Of a stretch of DNA of 8,237 bases, positions 5,868-8,237 are shown one piece after another. A program made the position numbers and the translations under genes. Origin of the DNA: Bifidobacteriaceae bacterium (GTDB lineage Bacteria > Actinomycetota > Actinomycetes > Actinomycetales > WQXJ01); assembly GCA_031272565.1 (NCBI GenBank), contig JAISTN010000089.1, forward strand, positions 1-8,237, in the 5' to 3' direction. Every line of letters starts with the position of its first letter. Within the stretch, counting starts at the first letter, position 1. The notes below the pieces were generated by a model, which did not search any database, was not told where the DNA came from, and saw only the letters and a program-made list of their open reading frames with translations.

Positions 5868-5920
5868 GCGCTGGCGGCCTCCCCGCCTCAATTCCCTGCC
5901 AGTCCGAGAGGTTCTTTGCT

Positions 5921-7156
5921 GTGCGCTCCTACGCCGAGATTATGCGCCTGCCAGGCGCCAGGTCTTTCTGCCTGGCGGCGTTGATAGCGCGTGGGGGCGG
6001 CGCCATGATGGGCATCGGCACCGTGATGGCGATCACCGGCCTGTATGGCTCGTATGGCCTGGCGGGCGCCGTCACCGCCGCCAACGGCCTGGGCTGGGCG
6101 GCGGGCGCGGCGCCGTTGGGCAACCTGGTGGACCGGTTTGGCCAGCGCCGCGTCATGCTGCCGTGCTGTTTGACCTCGGCCGGCATGCTGGTGGTGATGA
6201 TCGTGGCGATACAACTGCACGCGCCGGGCTGGGTGCTGTTCTTCCCGGCCGCCATCAGCGGGTTCGTGGCCGGTTCACCCGGCGCCCTGGTCCGGGCCCG
6301 CTGGGCCCACGCCACCAAAAACCCAGCCCAGTTGCACAGCGCCTTGTCGCTGGAATCGACCCTGGATGAACTGTGCTTTGTGATTGGCCCGGTGGTGGCG
6401 ACCGTGCTGAGTACCCAGGTGACGGCCGTGGCCGGGCTGGTGCCGCCAGCCGTGTTGGGGGCCTTGGGCGGCACTTGGTTCTATTCTCAACAGGCCACCG
6501 AACCGCCGGTGCAGCAACGGGTGCCCGATGCCGCCCGCACCGGCCCGCGGGGCTTCTTGCTGACCATGCCGGGCGTGCTGCCGGTGGTGGTGATCCCGCT
6601 GGTGGTTGGCCTGGGCTTTGGCGCCATCGACGTCAGCGTGGTGGCGGCCACCGAGGCCTGGGGCAACAAGGGCAACTCGGCCTGGGTGCTGGCGGCCATG
6701 TCGGCCGGTTCGGCCATCGCCGGCTTGCTTTATGGCGCCAAGATTTGGCGGGTCTCCTTGCCCCGCCGGTTCTTGATTGGGCTGACCGCCTTGGCACTTG
6801 GCTTTGGCTTGATGCCGGCTATGCGCTCGGCCTTGATGCTAGGCCTGTTGGGCTTTGTGGCCGGCGCCACGGTGGCGCCTTCCTTCATCAACGCTAACTC
6901 CTTGGTCCAGGTGCTGGTGCCGCCCCGGCGCCTGACGGAGGGCCTGGCATGGGTGGGCACGTTTGTGGGCGTGGGCAGTGCGGCCGGTTCGGCTGCGGCC
7001 GGCCAGTTGGTGGACGCCCAGGGCTACCGGGCGGCTTTCTGGAGCGTGTTGGGCTCGGGCGCGGTCTCGCTGCTGGTGGCCTTGATCTCGTTCCGGTCAG
7101 TTAACCGGGCCCACCAGGCGGCTGTCGAGGCCAGGCAGGCCGCCCGCGAAGCCTGA
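5921..7156 (+). CDS. MFS transporter
   Basis: An integral membrane protein of 411 residues, the normal size for a major facilitator with about 12 membrane helices. Long hydrophobic stretches run through the whole protein, broken by a polar central loop (about residues 187-203, QQATEPPVQQRVPDAA). The signature loop between helices 2 and 3 is present at residues 67-77, GNLVDRFGQRR, with Asp71, Arg72 and Gly74. The segment SLESTLDELCFVIGP is of a kind seen in uncharacterised actinobacterial MFS proteins. Substrate unknown; a drug or metabolite exporter is plausible but not shown. The frame is open far upstream, antisense to the glycosyltransferase, so the start needs evidence: GTG 5921 has GAGAGG at 5906-5911, nine bases before it, and gives a normal cytoplasmic N terminus. 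ATG 5942 is the alternative. The same eight bases GAGAGGTT form the ribosome site of the gene at 3972. Confidence 0.9.
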   Translation: MRSYAEIMRLPGARSFCLAALIARGGGAMMGIGTVMAITGLYGSYGLAGAVTAANGLGWAAGAAPLGNLVDRFGQRRVMLPCCLTSAGMLVVMIVAIQLHAPGWVLFFPAAISGFVAGSPGALVRARWAHATKNPAQLHSALSLESTLDELCFVIGPVVATVLSTQVTAVAGLVPPAVLGALGGTWFYSQQATEPPVQQRVPDAARTGPRGFLLTMPGVLPVVVIPLVVGLGFGAIDVSVVAATEAWGNKGNSAWVLAAMSAGSAIAGLLYGAKIWRVSLPRRFLIGLTALALGFGLMPAMRSALMLGLLGFVAGATVAPSFINANSLVQVLVPPRRLTEGLAWVGTFVGVGSAAGSAAAGQLVDAQGYRAAFWSVLGSGAVSLLVALISFRSVNRAHQAAVEARQAAREA

Positions 7157-7177
7157 CCACCGCAACTGGCCGCGGAC

Positions 7178-7190
7178 TCTGACTGTCAGA
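7178..7190. promoter_or_regulatory. Perfect 13-base palindrome before dinG
   Basis: TCTGAC and GTCAGA flank a central T (TCTGACTGTCAGA), ending 17 bases before the dinG ATG. It could be an operator or the stem of a small leader hairpin. It does not match the actinobacterial LexA box, TCGAAC(N4)GTTCGA. Confidence 0.4.
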
Positions 7191-7207
7191 CCCAGCCCCT
7201 ATGGTTG

Positions 7208-8237
7208 ATGGTCGTGGCAAAGGACGCGGTCTTGGAGTCGTTGGCCCGGGCGGTGAAGGCCCTGGGCGGCTCGCCGCGCCCTGGCCAGCAGCAGATGGCC
7301 ACCGCCGTAGCGGGGGCCTTTGACCAGGGCCAACACCTGTTGGTGCAGGCAGGTACCGGCACCGGCAAGTCGCTGGCCTACCTGATCCCTGCCCTGCTGC
7401 ACGCCGCCCGGACCGGCCAACGGGTGGTGGTGGCCACGGCCACCTTGGCGCTGCAACGCCAAATCATGGTGAAGGACCTGCCACTGGCGGTCGAGGCCGT
7501 CCGCCCGGCCTTGAAGGCGCCGCCCCAGGTGGCGCTGTTGAAGGGCCGCGCCAACTACCTGTGCCGGCACAAACTGGGCGGCGGCTACCCGGATGAGGAC
7601 ACCTTGTTCCCGCTGGCCGGCGCTGGTGAGAGCTTCGCCATCGCGGATGCCACTGCGCCCACCTGGGGGCCGGAAAGCCTGGTCAACCAGGTCAAGCGGC
7701 TCCACACCTGGGCGGCCGGTACCGAAACGGGCGACCGGGACGACTTGACGCCGGGGGTCAGCGCCCGGGCCTGGCGCCAGGTTTCGGTCAGCGCCCGGGA
7801 ATGCCTGGGCCAGAAATGCCCGCTGTTTCAGGACTGCTGTGCGGAGGCTGCCAAGGAGCGGGCGGCCGTAGCGGACCTGGTGGTGACCAACCACGCGCTG
7901 CTGGCCATCAACGCCAGCGGCAACCCGGTGCTGCCGGAATTCACCGGCTTGGTGATCGACGAGGCCCACCAACTGGTGGCCTCCATCACCTCAGCTCAAA
8001 CCGGCGAACTGTCCGCCGCCATGGTGGCGGGGGCGGCCCTGGCGGCGGGCCGCCTGGGCGCGGAGGTGGCACCGTTGGAGCAGGCCGCGGACAGCTTGGC
8101 CCAGGTACTCGATGGCGTCCCAGAAGGCCGCTTCACCCGCGGCTTGGGGGATGGCCTCAGTGAGGCCCTGGCGGTGGCGCGCACGGCCTGCCGGGCAGTC
8201 AATTCGTCTCTTAACCAGGCGGTCAAGGAGCAGACCG
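7208..8237 (+). CDS. dinG: DinG-family ATP-dependent Fe-S helicase, 3' partial
   Basis: XPD/Rad3-like superfamily 2 helicase, expected to unwind DNA 5' to 3' in repair and in resolving replication-transcription conflicts. The first 343 residues are present; the full protein is usually near 650-700. In order: a Q-motif-like segment SPRPGQQQM, Walker A GTGTGKS (residues 49-55), the motif TATLALQRQ, and the four iron-sulfur cysteines Cys119 (NYLC), Cys199 (ECLG), Cys204 (KCP) and Cys210 (QDC), whose last three have the same spacing as E. coli DinG C194/C199/C205. VVTNHALL and the DEAH box (251-254) follow. It closely resembles mycobacterial DinG-type proteins from memory, for example SARECLG and GDRDDL. 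Start choice is uncertain: ATG 7208, TTG 7205 and GTG 7214 are all in frame and none has a clear Shine-Dalgarno site. It lies 51 bases after the MFS stop and could be co-transcribed with it. Confidence 0.92.
   Translation, partial: MVVAKDAVLESLARAVKALGGSPRPGQQQMATAVAGAFDQGQHLLVQAGTGTGKSLAYLIPALLHAARTGQRVVVATATLALQRQIMVKDLPLAVEAVRPALKAPPQVALLKGRANYLCRHKLGGGYPDEDTLFPLAGAGESFAIADATAPTWGPESLVNQVKRLHTWAAGTETGDRDDLTPGVSARAWRQVSVSARECLGQKCPLFQDCCAEAAKERAAVADLVVTNHALLAINASGNPVLPEFTGLVIDEAHQLVASITSAQTGELSAAMVAGAALAAGRLGAEVAPLEQAADSLAQVLDGVPEGRFTRGLGDGLSEALAVARTACRAVNSSLNQAVKEQT

Noticed and set aside
5081..5920. Long open plus-strand frame preceding the MFS gene, giving a 691-residue protein
   Set aside because: It lies antisense to the well-supported glycosyltransferase; the translated part is low-complexity Gly/Arg/His-rich, and the MFS protein has a good start at 5921 with its own ribosome site.
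7178..7190. SOS (LexA) box for dinG
   Set aside because: TCTGACTGTCAGA does not match the actinobacterial LexA consensus TCGAAC(N4)GTTCGA.
7199..7972. Minus-strand open frame of 257 codons
   Set aside because: It is antisense to conserved helicase motifs (Walker A, Fe-S cysteines, DEAH) and has no recognisable domain itself.

Overview
The window is GC-rich with dense coding and short intergenic gaps. Its proteins point to an actinobacterium (Actinomycetota): the DinG-type helicase, the maleylpyruvate-isomerase-like protein (a family tied to mycothiol), the MFS exporter and the CapA-type protein all have the look of actinobacterial families. I cannot place it below phylum level from sequence reading alone. 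I see no RNA gene, insertion sequence, integrase, CRISPR array or phage gene.

Layout, left to right. (1) Positions 2-1726 (+): the 3' part of a large secreted protein, with BACON-like beta-sandwich modules followed by five FG-GAP/VCBS-type repeats; its 5' end lies outside the window. (2) 1905-2492 (+): DNA-3-methyladenine glycosylase I (tag). (3) 2510-3805 (-): an exported CapA-family metallophosphatase-like protein that converges on tag with only 17 bases between the stops. (4) 3972-4529 (+): a small DinB/MDMPI-fold metalloprotein, divergent from the capA-like gene across a 166-base gap that is rich in short GGT/ACC inverted repeats. (5) 4655-5710 (-): a GT-B-type glycosyltransferase. (6) 5921-7156 (+): an MFS transporter, divergent from the glycosyltransferase across 210 bases. 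(7) 7208 to the right edge (+): the N-terminal 343 residues of a DinG-family Fe-S helicase.

No single pathway links these genes. Tag and DinG both act in DNA repair but are separated by three unrelated transcription units. The CapA-like protein has no capB/capC/capD neighbours, so a capsule role is not supported. Genes alternate in strand, which argues for mostly monocistronic units; only the transporter and the helicase run in the same direction closely enough (51 bases) to share a transcript.

I did not find convincing evidence of a new biological system. The parts worth a second look are the near-identical DNA repeat joining non-adjacent BACON modules, the inverted-repeat cluster between capA and the MDMPI-like gene, two unrelated tandem micro-repeats in the 4530-4654 gap, a perfect 13-base palindrome just before dinG, and a DnaA-box-like 9-mer in front of tag.
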